A program made the position numbers and the translations under genes. Below the pieces are notes generated by a model. It was not told the DNA's origin and did no database searches. It saw nothing but the letters and a program-made list of their open reading frames with translations. This document shows positions 1 through 7,546 of a stretch of 24,780 nucleotides of DNA, one piece after another. The stretch's first letter is position 1. The number at the start of each line of letters is the position of its first letter. This DNA comes from UBA2266 sp964406945 (GTDB taxonomy: Bacteria > Planctomycetota > Phycisphaerae > Sedimentisphaerales > Anaerobacaceae): the NCBI GenBank assembly GCA_964406945.1, contig CAYOTO010000047.1, forward strand, positions 1 through 24,780, read 5' to 3'.

Positions 1-1844
1 ACTATGTAAACGCCGCCGACGGCAACGACCTCAACGACGGCCTGACGCCCACACCCTCACCGGACCACGGCCCCAAAAAGACGATACAGGCCGCCATAGA
101 TGCAGCCCAAAGCTCCGACTGGGTAGTCGCCGCCCCGGGCCGGTACCCCGAATGCATAGACTTCAAAGGAAAACGCATAACCGTTCGCAGCACCGACCCA
201 CAAGACTGGAACACCGTCCGGGCAACAATTATTGACGCAGCCGGCCAGGATCCTTCCGCCGTAACCTTTGAAAACCTCGAATCTCCCGCATCTGTTTTCG
301 AAGGCTTTACTGTTTTTAATGGTCGTGGCCTCGGACACCGTCCGCTACCTGAGCCTTCTGGCGGGGCCATATTCTGCAAAATCAGTTCGCCGACTGTACG
401 CTACTGCCATGTCACATCCTCGAATGCTTTATACCACCCCCGTGGCGGCGGAATTGCCACTTTCTATGATTGTCAAGCCAGATTTAGCAACTGTCTGATA
501 ACCGAGCTTTGGCGGGCGGGCAACGAATGCCGCGGAACTGCTGTGACCGTCATTAATTACGAGCCTGGTGGCGTCGGCGTTGATGTTCAGACGAAGGCCC
601 CCGTTTTCACGAACTGCACAATCGTTGCAAACGAGGTGGACGATGGCTATTATCAGGTCTTCGCCGAATATTCCGCACCGACATTCATCAACTGCATAAT
701 CAACACACCGAACCGGGGCCACGATCTGCGGATTACTGACCCTTCGAAGATATACAACTCCTGTATCGGCCACGCTTACCTCGATACAGGAACACACATC
801 GAGCAATTAGTCCTTACCGAGAACGGCAATTTCCACGCGGACCCCTGCTTCGTTATTGCAGAAGAGTATATGGACGACAACGGCACACCTTGGAGTTGGG
901 ATGATTACCTGGTCCCCGCCGACCACCACCTCAAATCCGCCGCCGGCCGCTGGGACCCCAACTCCGCCCGGTGGGTGCGAGACAGCGACACCAGCCCCGC
1001 AATTGACGCCGGCGACCCCAACTCAGCCTGGCTCGGCGAACGCTGGCCGCACGGCTCGAGAATGAACCTCGGCGCCTACGCAGGCACCGCGGAAGCAAGC
1101 CTCTCCCCCTACGCCGGCGGAAACCCCGCCGACCTCGACGCCAACGGCAAAGTCGACGCACGCGACGGCGATATTTTCGCCTCGCACTGGCTCAGCCAAT
1201 CCCCGTTCTCCTATGCCGACCTCAACAACGACCGCATCTCCGACTTCCAGGACTTCGCCGTCTTCGCAAACGCATGGTCTGCCCCCGTTTACCCCGGCCG
1301 ACCCCGCCTGCCGTACCCGCCCGACGGCTCCAAAATCCCAGAATCCGCCATCAACCTCACCTGGACACCCTCCCATCTGACCGACCTCAGCCGCGTCTAC
1401 CTCGCCGCTGCCCAACCACTAGAGTTTTTAGCCGAAACAACCGACCCCAACGTCCCCGTCGCCCTCGAACCCGGCACGCAGTACTTCTGGCGCGTGGACT
1501 CGCTCAGAAACGACGTCCTCACCACCGGCCGAATCTGGAGCTTCATCACGGCCATCGCCGCCCCGGTGCCAACCTACCCCGCCGACGAACAAACAGGCGT
1601 CAAGCCCAGACTCACCCTCACCTGGTCCTCCTCCCCCGGCGCCGACCATTACAACCTCTACCTCGGCACGACCGACCCGCCCCAACTGAACCAGACAATC
1701 CCTGCCGCCGCCGATCCCACCGTCGAATACTACCTCGAACTCGACCCCCTCACTCAATACTACTGGCGACTCGAAGCCGCAAACACATACGAAACCGTCC
1801 AAACCCCCACCCAAACCTTCACCACCGGCAAACCCGGCAGATAA
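1..1844 (+). CDS. Secreted parallel beta-helix protein with dockerin and FN3-like modules (5' truncated)
   Basis: The reading frame is open from base 3, so the gene enters from the left and its start and signal peptide are missing; 613 residues are visible. The first part begins YVNAADGNDLNDGLTP, followed by KKTIQAAIDAA and VVAAPGRYPE. This is the usual opening of right-handed parallel beta-helix proteins of the pectate-lyase-like fold. Rungs such as PVFTNCTIVANE and PTFINCIINTP follow. At about 1128-1280 lies a dockerin-type pair of calcium-loop repeats (DLDANGKVDARD and DLNNDRISDFQD). Two FN3-like repeats then end the protein; each has a YFWRVDS or YYWRLEA strand. The family is extracellular or cell-surface, and many members act on or bind polysaccharides. 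No catalytic residues can be assigned, so the substrate is unknown. An apparent ATG inside the frame at 543 is internal, not the start. Confidence 0.85.
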   Translation, partial: YVNAADGNDLNDGLTPTPSPDHGPKKTIQAAIDAAQSSDWVVAAPGRYPECIDFKGKRITVRSTDPQDWNTVRATIIDAAGQDPSAVTFENLESPASVFEGFTVFNGRGLGHRPLPEPSGGAIFCKISSPTVRYCHVTSSNALYHPRGGGIATFYDCQARFSNCLITELWRAGNECRGTAVTVINYEPGGVGVDVQTKAPVFTNCTIVANEVDDGYYQVFAEYSAPTFINCIINTPNRGHDLRITDPSKIYNSCIGHAYLDTGTHIEQLVLTENGNFHADPCFVIAEEYMDDNGTPWSWDDYLVPADHHLKSAAGRWDPNSARWVRDSDTSPAIDAGDPNSAWLGERWPHGSRMNLGAYAGTAEASLSPYAGGNPADLDANGKVDARDGDIFASHWLSQSPFSYADLNNDRISDFQDFAVFANAWSAPVYPGRPRLPYPPDGSKIPESAINLTWTPSHLTDLSRVYLAAAQPLEFLAETTDPNVPVALEPGTQYFWRVDSLRNDVLTTGRIWSFITAIAAPVPTYPADEQTGVKPRLTLTWSSSPGADHYNLYLGTTDPPQLNQTIPAAADPTVEYYLELDPLTQYYWRLEAANTYETVQTPTQTFTTGKPGR

Positions 1845-1894
1845 CTCCACCCGAAAAAGCGTTGCACCATCCTAACGCTCACACTCCAAATATT

Positions 1895-1919
1895 TAGCCG
1901 CGGGTTCCACCCGCGGTTA
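1895..1919. repeat. Short palindromic repeat, family 1, copy 1
   Basis: This is a perfect hairpin with stem CCGCGGGT at 1898-1905, loop TCC and stem ACCCGCGG at 1909-1916. Flanking TAG/TTA can extend the pairing with one G-T pair. It lies 50 bases after the stop of the beta-helix gene. A second copy at 8142-8166 differs by one compensatory base-pair change. It lacks a T-run, so it is a weak terminator candidate here. Confidence 0.75.
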
Positions 1920-2041
1920 CCCCGTCGCCCGTCAGTAATCGCCGGATCGGCTTTCTCGCTCCCGCAAAACACCGCAACTTTGAACCTCAAAACCCCGACT
2001 TTCGACCTAACTCCCCCAGACTACCTAACTTTTTAACGCAA

Positions 2042-2070
2042 TTGACAACCATGGGCCGATAAACTACAAA
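2042..2070 (+). promoter_or_regulatory. Sigma-70-type promoter for the 2119 membrane protein gene
   Basis: A perfect TTGACA (2042-2047) is followed after 17 bases by TACAAA (2065-2070), which matches 4 of 6 positions of the -10 consensus. The start codon at 2119 lies about 40 bases beyond the expected transcription start. The -10 lies inside the left arm of the inverted repeat 2061-2071/2104-2114. Confidence 0.45.
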
Positions 2071-2114
2071 GAACGCGATTCGGATACACCCGTCCTCGCG
2101 GGCCTTTGTAGTTT
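2061..2114. repeat. 11-bp perfect inverted repeat upstream of a membrane protein gene
   Basis: AAACTACAAAG (2061-2071) and CTTTGTAGTTT (2104-2114) are perfect reverse complements separated by 32 bases. The left arm overlaps the predicted -10 box and the right arm ends four bases before the ATG at 2119. Its position suggests a DNA-level operator. An RNA hairpin is less likely, because the left arm would fall upstream of the predicted transcription start. Confidence 0.6.
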
Positions 2115-2118
2115 GCTC

Positions 2119-2898
2119 ATGGTTGAAATCCTGCAAAATTTCGAAAGAACCGCCGCCGACATCAAATCGGTAGTACTGGTCGTACCCGGCATCGCTGCCT
2201 TTGTAATCGGGGTATTCATCTGGCTCGGCGGCGCAGGCCTCACCAGAATGCTCTTCGCAGCGGTAGGGGCCGTTACCGGCTTCGGCCTCGGATATTTCGT
2301 CATCGGCAAAAGCCTCGTCGCCGCCGTGGCCATCGCAGGTTTCTGCTCCATCGCGGCCCTGCTCTTCGTGAAGATATTCATCACCATTCTGCTAACTAAA
2401 ATCGCCCTCATAGCGGGCCTCGCCGTATTCGCCGCAATATATTCCCCTGAATATTCCCCCGATCAGCCCGAGCCAACTCTCGCGCCCGCATCACCTTTCA
2501 TCGAGCACATCCCCATCGAAACTGCAAAAGACAGCGCCCGGGCAATCAGGGATTTCGTCATTGACTTCTTCAAGGCCGTCGCCGCAGCAGCCCCCAAATT
2601 CCCCCTCGAAAGCTGGCTCATACTCGCCGGCGCCGCCGTCATCTGCATACTCGCCGGATCTTTTCTCTGGCGACTCGCCGCGGCCCTGTGCTGTTCCACC
2701 CTCGGCACAACCCTCATTTTCGCCGGCTTGATCATGCTCCTGCTCTACAAACAAACCGCCCCCTTCACCGCCATGATGCAGCGCCCCTGGTCCTACTCCA
2801 TCTTGTTTCTGGCCATGACCGGCTTCGGCACGGCCGAGCAGATGATCGTACTCGGCCGAGATAAAGATAAACCAAAAACCCAAAAAGACAGCGAATAA
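2119..2898 (+). CDS. Polytopic membrane protein of unknown function
   Basis: The product is 259 residues if it starts at the ATG at 2119; a TTG two codons earlier is possible. No clear Shine-Dalgarno sequence is seen. The N-terminal half has closely spaced hydrophobic, glycine-rich segments (VVPGIAAFVIGVFIWLGGAG, LFAAVGAVTGFGLGYFVIG and two more). A soluble, acidic, proline-containing loop of about 60 residues follows (around SPEYSPDQPEPTLAPASP), then three further membrane segments and a charged tail (GRDKDKPKTQKDSE). The glycine-zipper layout resembles the next gene and loosely recalls DUF4203/TMEM198-type proteins, but the match is by eye only. The two genes share strand and are about 100 bases apart, so they may be cotranscribed. 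Function is not recognised. Confidence 0.7.
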   Translation: MVEILQNFERTAADIKSVVLVVPGIAAFVIGVFIWLGGAGLTRMLFAAVGAVTGFGLGYFVIGKSLVAAVAIAGFCSIAALLFVKIFITILLTKIALIAGLAVFAAIYSPEYSPDQPEPTLAPASPFIEHIPIETAKDSARAIRDFVIDFFKAVAAAAPKFPLESWLILAGAAVICILAGSFLWRLAAALCCSTLGTTLIFAGLIMLLLYKQTAPFTAMMQRPWSYSILFLAMTGFGTAEQMIVLGRDKDKPKTQKDSE

Positions 2899-2911
2899 CG
2901 CCCAGTTACCC

Positions 2912-2952
2912 CTGTTATCTGCAAGCAAATAGTCGCAAAGCGCCGATAACAG
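2912..2952. repeat. 8-bp inverted repeat between the two membrane protein genes
   Basis: CTGTTATC (2912-2919) is perfectly complementary to GATAACAG (2945-2952), with a 25-base loop, between the stop at 2898 and the start at 3002. No T-run follows. It could be an operator or an mRNA-processing hairpin, or chance. Confidence 0.35.
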
Positions 2953-3001
2953 CACGACGAACTTAAACAGCGAATTTCAAAGAGCGTCGGAGAGCAAAAA
3001 C

Positions 3002-3685
3002 ATGGATTGTCTCACCATACTCGCCCAGGCCGCGGATAATGCCGAAAAGGCCGCCGATACCGTCGTTCCCGTAGAAGCAATCTGGGCCCAGGTAACATCG
3101 CTGGGTCTGCTGGAAGCCCTCACATTCATCTCTTTCGGCTCCGTTTGCCTCTGTTATGGCTGGAAGGTCTTCAAAATCCTCGTCGTAATATGCTTCGCAC
3201 TGCTGGGAATGGTCGCCGGAATCGCAATCAGCGACAGAATCAGCGGCATAAGCCAGATTGTGGGCGGACTGTTCGGTCTGGGATTGCTCGCCGCACTCTC
3301 GCTGCCGCTGATGAGATGGGCCGTCAGTATACTTGGAGCTGTCGCCGGAGGCACACTCACCGCCGGCATGTGGTATGCCCTCAATCTCTCCGACCAGTAC
3401 ATGATGGCCGGAGCCCTCATAGGCATAGTCGCAGGCGGAATGATGTCCTTCGTTGTCTTCAAAATCGCTGTCATCCTGTTCTCCAGCCTCGGCGGCTCCG
3501 GTCTCATGGTAGTCGGAGTATTGGCCCTGCTTTATCTATACCCGCAGACCTCCGAAAACGTCCAGACCCTCTTCAATGAACGCCGCTGGTTCATGCCAGT
3601 AATCGTGATCGTCCCTACAATCCTCGGAATAATCATCCAGCACAAACTCTCCAGCCCACCCAAAAAAAGCAGCTCCAATACCTGA
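3002..3685 (+). CDS. Polytopic membrane protein, DUF4203/TMEM198-like
   Basis: The product is 227 residues and starts at an ATG preceded by GGAG (2989-2992) at a normal distance. After a short N-terminal region that may face the periplasm (residues 8-30), about seven hydrophobic segments follow. The signature stretch CYGWKVFKILVVICFALLGM resembles the start of the DUF4203/TMEM198-type membrane domain (a conserved GYRLFK-like motif then a glycine-rich helix). A second VVFKIAVILFSSLGGSG half-repeat suggests internal duplication. The C-terminus is short and lysine/serine-rich (SSPPKKSSSNT), probably cytoplasmic. It follows a similar membrane protein gene. Substrate or partner is unknown, and the family assignment is tentative. 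Confidence 0.7.
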   Translation: MDCLTILAQAADNAEKAADTVVPVEAIWAQVTSLGLLEALTFISFGSVCLCYGWKVFKILVVICFALLGMVAGIAISDRISGISQIVGGLFGLGLLAALSLPLMRWAVSILGAVAGGTLTAGMWYALNLSDQYMMAGALIGIVAGGMMSFVVFKIAVILFSSLGGSGLMVVGVLALLYLYPQTSENVQTLFNERRWFMPVIVIVPTILGIIIQHKLSSPPKKSSSNT

Positions 3686-3997
3686 TTCATCTCCAAAAAA
3701 AAGCTGCACGCCCAACGATATCTTCAACCCGGTTCGTTGCCTGCACCGCTGTCTCTCATGCCCCAAAACGCCCCGTATCGCCTCTTTTCCCTTGCAGCAC
3801 CCCCGGCCTCGACCTACAATACCCAAACAATGGGTAGTGTTGGGAAGTATGTTTTCGTTGTGTGTTTTCCAACCGCCAGTCGCACGAACCGTCAGCCGCA
3901 ATGCTGACATCGAAAATTACAACCGGACGGACCGTGGATCGCCGGACCCGAAAGGGCCCCGAAATGCCGGTCTTGACTGCATAATCAGGAATGACCC
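3686..3997. other. Intergenic region without a supportable gene
   Basis: These 312 bases separate the second membrane protein from ffh. Only short frames of low plausibility occur. Near the right end is a small stem with a GAAA loop (GGaCCC-GAAA-GGGcCC). It is followed by a 19-base motif starting at 3963 that recurs at 8178 upstream of trmD, and then by the ffh ribosome binding site AGGA at 3987-3990. I see no tRNA or SRP RNA here. Confidence 0.5.
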
Positions 3998-5428
3998 GTG
4001 TTTGAATCACTGACGCAAAAGTTCGACAACGTATTTCGTTCGCTTTCCGGCCGCGGCAAAATCACCGAAGCCAACATCTCGGATGCCCTCCGAGACGTCC
4101 GCAAAGCCCTCCTCGAAGCCGACGTGAACTACAAAGTCGCAAAGGACTTCTGCAAACAGGTCCGCGAGGCCGCAATGGGCGCCGAAGTCGTAAAAAGCCT
4201 CCACCCAGGCCAGGTATTCGTCAAGATCGTCAATGACGAACTCACCAAACTCATGGGCCCCACCGACAGCAAGATCATGTACGTCTCCCCGGGCCCGACC
4301 GTAATCATGCTCGCCGGTCTCCAGGGCGGCGGTAAAACCACGACAGTCGCCAAACTCGGCAAATTCATCGCCTCACAGGACAAACGCCCGCTCCTTGCCG
4401 CAGTCGACCTCCAGCGCCCCGCCGCTATCGAGCAGCTCAAAGTCCTCGGCGAACAACTCGGCATCGAGGTCTACGCCGAAGACTCGAAAGACGCCGTCAA
4501 AGTCTCGAAAAATGCCTTCAAATACGCCAAAGAACACAGCCACGACGTTCTTATCCTCGATACCGCCGGCCGTCTCCACATCGACGAAGACATGATGGTC
4601 GAACTCGAAATGGTCACAAAAGCCGTAACCCCCCATCAGATTTACCTCGTCTGCGACGCAATGACCGGCCAGGACGCCGTAAACTCCGCAAAAGAGTTCA
4701 ACCAGCGTCTCGAACTCGACGGCGTCATACTCACCAAACTCGACGGCGACGCCCGCGGCGGTGCTGCACTCAGCGTCAAAGCCGTTACCGGCAAGCCCAT
4801 CAAATTCATCGGCGTCGGCGAAAAACTCGACGCCCTCGAAGCCTTCCACCCGGACCGTATGGCCTCGCGAATCCTCGGAATGGGCGACGTCGTCTCGCTC
4901 GTCGAAAAGGCCCAGCAGCATGTCGAGGCCGAAGAAGCCGAAAAAATGCAGAAGAAAATGGCCAAGGGCAGTTTCGGCTTCGACGACTTTCTCAAACAGA
5001 TGCACGCCGTCAGGAAGATGGGCGGCATAAAAGACCTGCTCAAAATGATGCCCGGCATGGGTTCCCAACTCGGCGACTTGGACATAGACGATTCCGAACT
5101 CGCACGCATGGAGGCAATCGTCTATTCCATGACCCCCACCGAACGCCGCGAGCCGGACGTAATAAACTCCTCCCGCCGCCGTCGAATCGCCCGCGGCGCC
5201 GGCGTACAGCCCCACGACGTATCGGGCCTCGTAAAGACATTCACCAGAAGTCGAGACATGATGAAATCCCTCTCCGGCGGCAAACTCGGCGGCCTCAAGA
5301 ACCTCTTCTCCGGCGGAATGAACATGGGCAACCTCACACAGGCAATGACCCAGGGCAAAAAAATCAAGCAAAGATCCAAACGCAAGAGAAAGATCAAGAG
5401 AAGAGGAAAAATCAAAAAACGCCGCTAG
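3998..5428 (+). CDS. ffh: Signal recognition particle protein Ffh (SRP54)
   Basis: Ffh is the GTPase that binds SRP RNA and signal sequences and delivers nascent membrane and secreted proteins to FtsY at the membrane. The product is 476 residues, slightly longer than usual. It starts at GTG 3998, with AGGA at 3987-3990 spaced 7 bases. The N domain is residues 1-90. The G domain shows GLQGGGKTTT (107-116), DTAGR (188-192) and TKLD (246-249) followed by GDARGGAALS. The methionine-rich M domain runs from about 330 to 445, with MMPGMGSQ and the RNA-binding SSRRRRIARGAG (391-402; a common form is SRRxRIAxGSG). The tail from 453 is almost pure Lys/Arg (KRKRKIKRRGKIKKRR), an unusual basic extension that may add RNA or ribosome affinity. 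Two genes downstream lies a protein resembling its M domain. Confidence 0.97.
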   Translation: MFESLTQKFDNVFRSLSGRGKITEANISDALRDVRKALLEADVNYKVAKDFCKQVREAAMGAEVVKSLHPGQVFVKIVNDELTKLMGPTDSKIMYVSPGPTVIMLAGLQGGGKTTTVAKLGKFIASQDKRPLLAAVDLQRPAAIEQLKVLGEQLGIEVYAEDSKDAVKVSKNAFKYAKEHSHDVLILDTAGRLHIDEDMMVELEMVTKAVTPHQIYLVCDAMTGQDAVNSAKEFNQRLELDGVILTKLDGDARGGAALSVKAVTGKPIKFIGVGEKLDALEAFHPDRMASRILGMGDVVSLVEKAQQHVEAEEAEKMQKKMAKGSFGFDDFLKQMHAVRKMGGIKDLLKMMPGMGSQLGDLDIDDSELARMEAIVYSMTPTERREPDVINSSRRRRIARGAGVQPHDVSGLVKTFTRSRDMMKSLSGGKLGGLKNLFSGGMNMGNLTQAMTQGKKIKQRSKRKRKIKRRGKIKKRR

Positions 5429-5449
5429 CCTGACTGGCTGCTGCTTTAC

Positions 5450-5475
5450 GGTTAAAGCCGCTTTGCTGCTTAACC
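5450..5475. repeat. Inverted repeat between ffh and the sulfatase gene
   Basis: GGTTAA (5450-5455) pairs with TTAACC (5470-5475); an inner GC/GC pair is possible around a bulged A. No T-run follows, so if it ends ffh transcription it is not a classical intrinsic terminator. Confidence 0.3.
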
Positions 5476-5560
5476 CATGCGCCCATCCCCTTGCAATCTG
5501 CCCGCGCTCTATGCTAAAACACACCAAAAGCATGCTTCTAAAGCAAACAGGAGATCTATC

Positions 5561-7003
5561 ATGACCAAAAGCAACCCAAATTTCCACCGCCGCAGCTTCC
5601 TAAAACTCGCGGCCGCAACAGCCGCCGCCCCTCTGATGTCCGCCAAATATCTCCGGGCCTCCAACAAAAGCAAACCCAACTTCGTCATAATCTTCTGCGA
5701 CGACCTCGGCTACGGCGACATAGGCTGCTTCGGCTCACAAAAGCACCGCACCCCCAACATCGACCGAATGGCCGCCGAAGGCCGCAAGTTCACCGACTTC
5801 TACGTAACCTCCGGCGTCTGCACACCCTCACGCTCCAGCCTCATGACCGGCTGCTACCCTCAACGCGTCGGCATGCACTCCAGCGACCGCAACGAATGCG
5901 TCCTCTTTCCCGTAGCAAAACAGGGCCTCAACCCCGACGAAATCACAATCGCCGAAGTCCTCAAAAAGCAGGGCTACGCTACCGCATGCGTCGGCAAATG
6001 GCATCTCGGCGACCAGCCCCCGTTCCTGCCCACCAACCAGGGCTTCGACTATTACTACGGCATCCCCTACAGCAACGACATGGGCCAAAGACAGCGAAAA
6101 CCGAATCCGCCCCTGCCCCTCGTCCGCAACACCACCGTAATAGAAGCCCCCGCCGACCAGACCACCCTCACCAAACGCTACACCCAGCAGGTAACCCGGT
6201 TCATCACCCAAAACAAAGACAACCCGTTCTTCGTCTACCTGCCCCACACAATGCCTCACAACCCGGTCAATTCCAGCCCGCGATTCAAGGGCAAATCCGC
6301 CAACAAGGGCTACGGCGACGCCGTCGAGGAAATAGACTGGTCGACCGGTCAAATCCTTAAGTGCCTCAAGGACAACAACCTGGACCAAAACACCCTGGTC
6401 ATCTTCACCTCCGATAACGGCGCCGCAAGCCGGTGGGGCGGCTCCAACAAACCGCTCTCGGGCTTCAAAGGCTCCACCGCCGAAGGCGGCATGCGAGAGC
6501 CCTGCGTGATGCGATGGCCCGGCAGAATACCCGCCGGAACCGTCTGCAACGAGCTTGCCACCACAATGGACCTGCTCCCCACCTTCGCTACACTCGCTGG
6601 CACAACCACCCCGACAGACCGCATCATCGACGGCAAAGACATAACCGACCTCATTCTCGCCCGGAAGGGGGCTAAATCACCGCACGAAGCGTTCTATTAC
6701 TACCAGATGGAGCAGCTCCAGGCCGTCCGATCGGGCCCCTGGAAACTCCTCCTGCCGCTCGAAAAGACAAAACGCAACTGGGGCAAACCCGGTCCCGCAC
6801 GCCCGGCAAGGCTCTACAACCTGAAAAATGACATCACCGAGACAAAAAATGTTGCAGCCGACCACCCGGATGTGGTAAAAAGGCTGCTTGCGCTCGCCGA
6901 GAAAGCCCGAAAGGACCTTGGAGACCTGGACCGCAGGGGCGACGGCCAACGAGAACCCGGCATCGTAAATTCGCCGGTTCCGCTGGAAATGGCGACGCAG
7001 TAA
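5561..7003 (+). CDS. Tat-exported sulfatase (formylglycine-dependent, Cys type)
   Basis: This is a probable sulfate-ester hydrolase, exported to the periplasm or cell surface. The ATG at 5561 is chosen because AGGAG lies 7 bases upstream (5549-5553) and the protein then opens with a twin-arginine signal, HRRSFLKLAAATAAAP. The product is 480 residues. Metal-binding aspartates lie in CDDLGYGD (D47, D48). The sulfatase signature is CTPSRSSLMTG with C87, the cysteine oxidised to formylglycine; TPNIDRMA precedes it. GKWHLGD and TSDNGA, typical of the alkaline-phosphatase-like fold, follow. This layout matches arylsulfatase-A-like (type I) sulfatases. The substrate cannot be read from sequence; in marine Planctomycetota such enzymes commonly desulfate algal or animal glycans. 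It sits between ffh and rpsP, which is an unusual place for an accessory gene. Maturation needs a formylglycine-generating enzyme encoded elsewhere. Confidence 0.93.
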   Translation: MTKSNPNFHRRSFLKLAAATAAAPLMSAKYLRASNKSKPNFVIIFCDDLGYGDIGCFGSQKHRTPNIDRMAAEGRKFTDFYVTSGVCTPSRSSLMTGCYPQRVGMHSSDRNECVLFPVAKQGLNPDEITIAEVLKKQGYATACVGKWHLGDQPPFLPTNQGFDYYYGIPYSNDMGQRQRKPNPPLPLVRNTTVIEAPADQTTLTKRYTQQVTRFITQNKDNPFFVYLPHTMPHNPVNSSPRFKGKSANKGYGDAVEEIDWSTGQILKCLKDNNLDQNTLVIFTSDNGAASRWGGSNKPLSGFKGSTAEGGMREPCVMRWPGRIPAGTVCNELATTMDLLPTFATLAGTTTPTDRIIDGKDITDLILARKGAKSPHEAFYYYQMEQLQAVRSGPWKLLLPLEKTKRNWGKPGPARPARLYNLKNDITETKNVAADHPDVVKRLLALAEKARKDLGDLDRRGDGQREPGIVNSPVPLEMATQ

Positions 7004-7046
7004 ACGTGGATGCACGACAATACTGTGGCAAAAGCCTGCATCGCTT

Positions 7047-7084
7047 GTCATCCTGAGCGATAGCGAAGGACCCGGGCATCGAAA
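7047..7084. repeat. Interspersed palindromic repeat, family 2, copy 1 (diverged)
   Basis: The core CATCCTGAGCGATAGCGAAG is followed by GACCCGGGCATCGAAA. It resembles the four better-conserved copies at 17359, 19877, 19969 and 22537 and carries the ATCCT/AGGA version of the stem. A degraded companion segment (GGCCCGACAAGGCATTTT) follows at about 7109. It lies between the sulfatase gene and the 7154 gene. Confidence 0.65.
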
Positions 7085-7153
7085 TACGATTCTCAGCCCG
7101 GTTTTGGCAGGCCCGACAAGGCATTTTCGTACATCCGCAAGGCTCCGGCAACT

Positions 7154-7489
7154 ATGGATAATCCACAGAACAAAGCTGATAAGCCTTTAATAGAACAGTA
7201 TTTAGAACAGATTAGCCGTTTCGTGGACGATAAGCACGGCATGCGGGTCAGAGGCCAGTTTCGCGACTCCAGGGGTTCCAGCGAACTCGCAATGCTCGCC
7301 GCTCCCACGGCCGAAGAACTCGAGCAGCTCAGAAGGGCGGTCGCAATCATGACCCCAGCTGAGAAACAAAACGCAGATGCGTTAACGGACGACCAGGTCC
7401 GCAGAATCGCCGAAGACGCACACATCGACCCAGCGAACCTGGCCATATTCATAAACGGCTACGCTTTATATCGTAAACGCGTTTCGTAA
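7154..7489 (+). CDS. Small protein with a stand-alone SRP54 M-domain-like C-terminal half
   Basis: The product is 111 residues and acidic. I know no named family for it. Residues 53-110 align without gaps to Ffh residues 365-422 from this same window: MTPAEKQNADAL against MTPTERREPDVI, and RRIAEDAHIDP against RRIARGAGVQP. I count about 15 identities in 58 positions, including MTP, RRIA and a proline at matching spacing. In Ffh this stretch carries the helices around the SRP-RNA-binding motif. Here the SSRRRRIARGAG motif has become DDQVRRIAEDAH, so RNA binding is probably lost or changed. The N-terminal half (1-50) is helical-looking and unassigned. The ribosome binding site is weak (AAGG at 7139-7142). 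The gene lies between ffh/sulfatase and rpsP on the same strand. The homology is an inference from alignment by eye. Confidence 0.7.
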   Translation: MDNPQNKADKPLIEQYLEQISRFVDDKHGMRVRGQFRDSRGSSELAMLAAPTAEELEQLRRAVAIMTPAEKQNADALTDDQVRRIAEDAHIDPANLAIFINGYALYRKRVS

Positions 7490-7546
7490 CCCGCCCGCAT
7501 GGCCGGTTACGAAAATTCAACATAAACTTATTAGCAGGAGTAACTT

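Noticed and set aside
3686..3997. Possible SRP RNA or tRNA near ffh
   Set aside because: No conserved SRP RNA core or tRNA T-loop/anticodon arrangement could be found.
3792..4013. 73-codon frame before ffh
   Set aside because: It has no ribosome binding site or protein-like pattern and overlaps the ffh start region in another frame.
5477..5560. Upstream ATG of the first sulfatase
   Set aside because: The ATG at 5561 has AGGAG and places the Tat signal at the very N-terminus.
4373..5587. Long minus-strand open frame (404 codons) opposite ffh
   Set aside because: It is antisense to a certain gene. The peptide is rich in Phe/His/Gly/Ala with no domain. Such frames arise from the strong third-position C/G bias.
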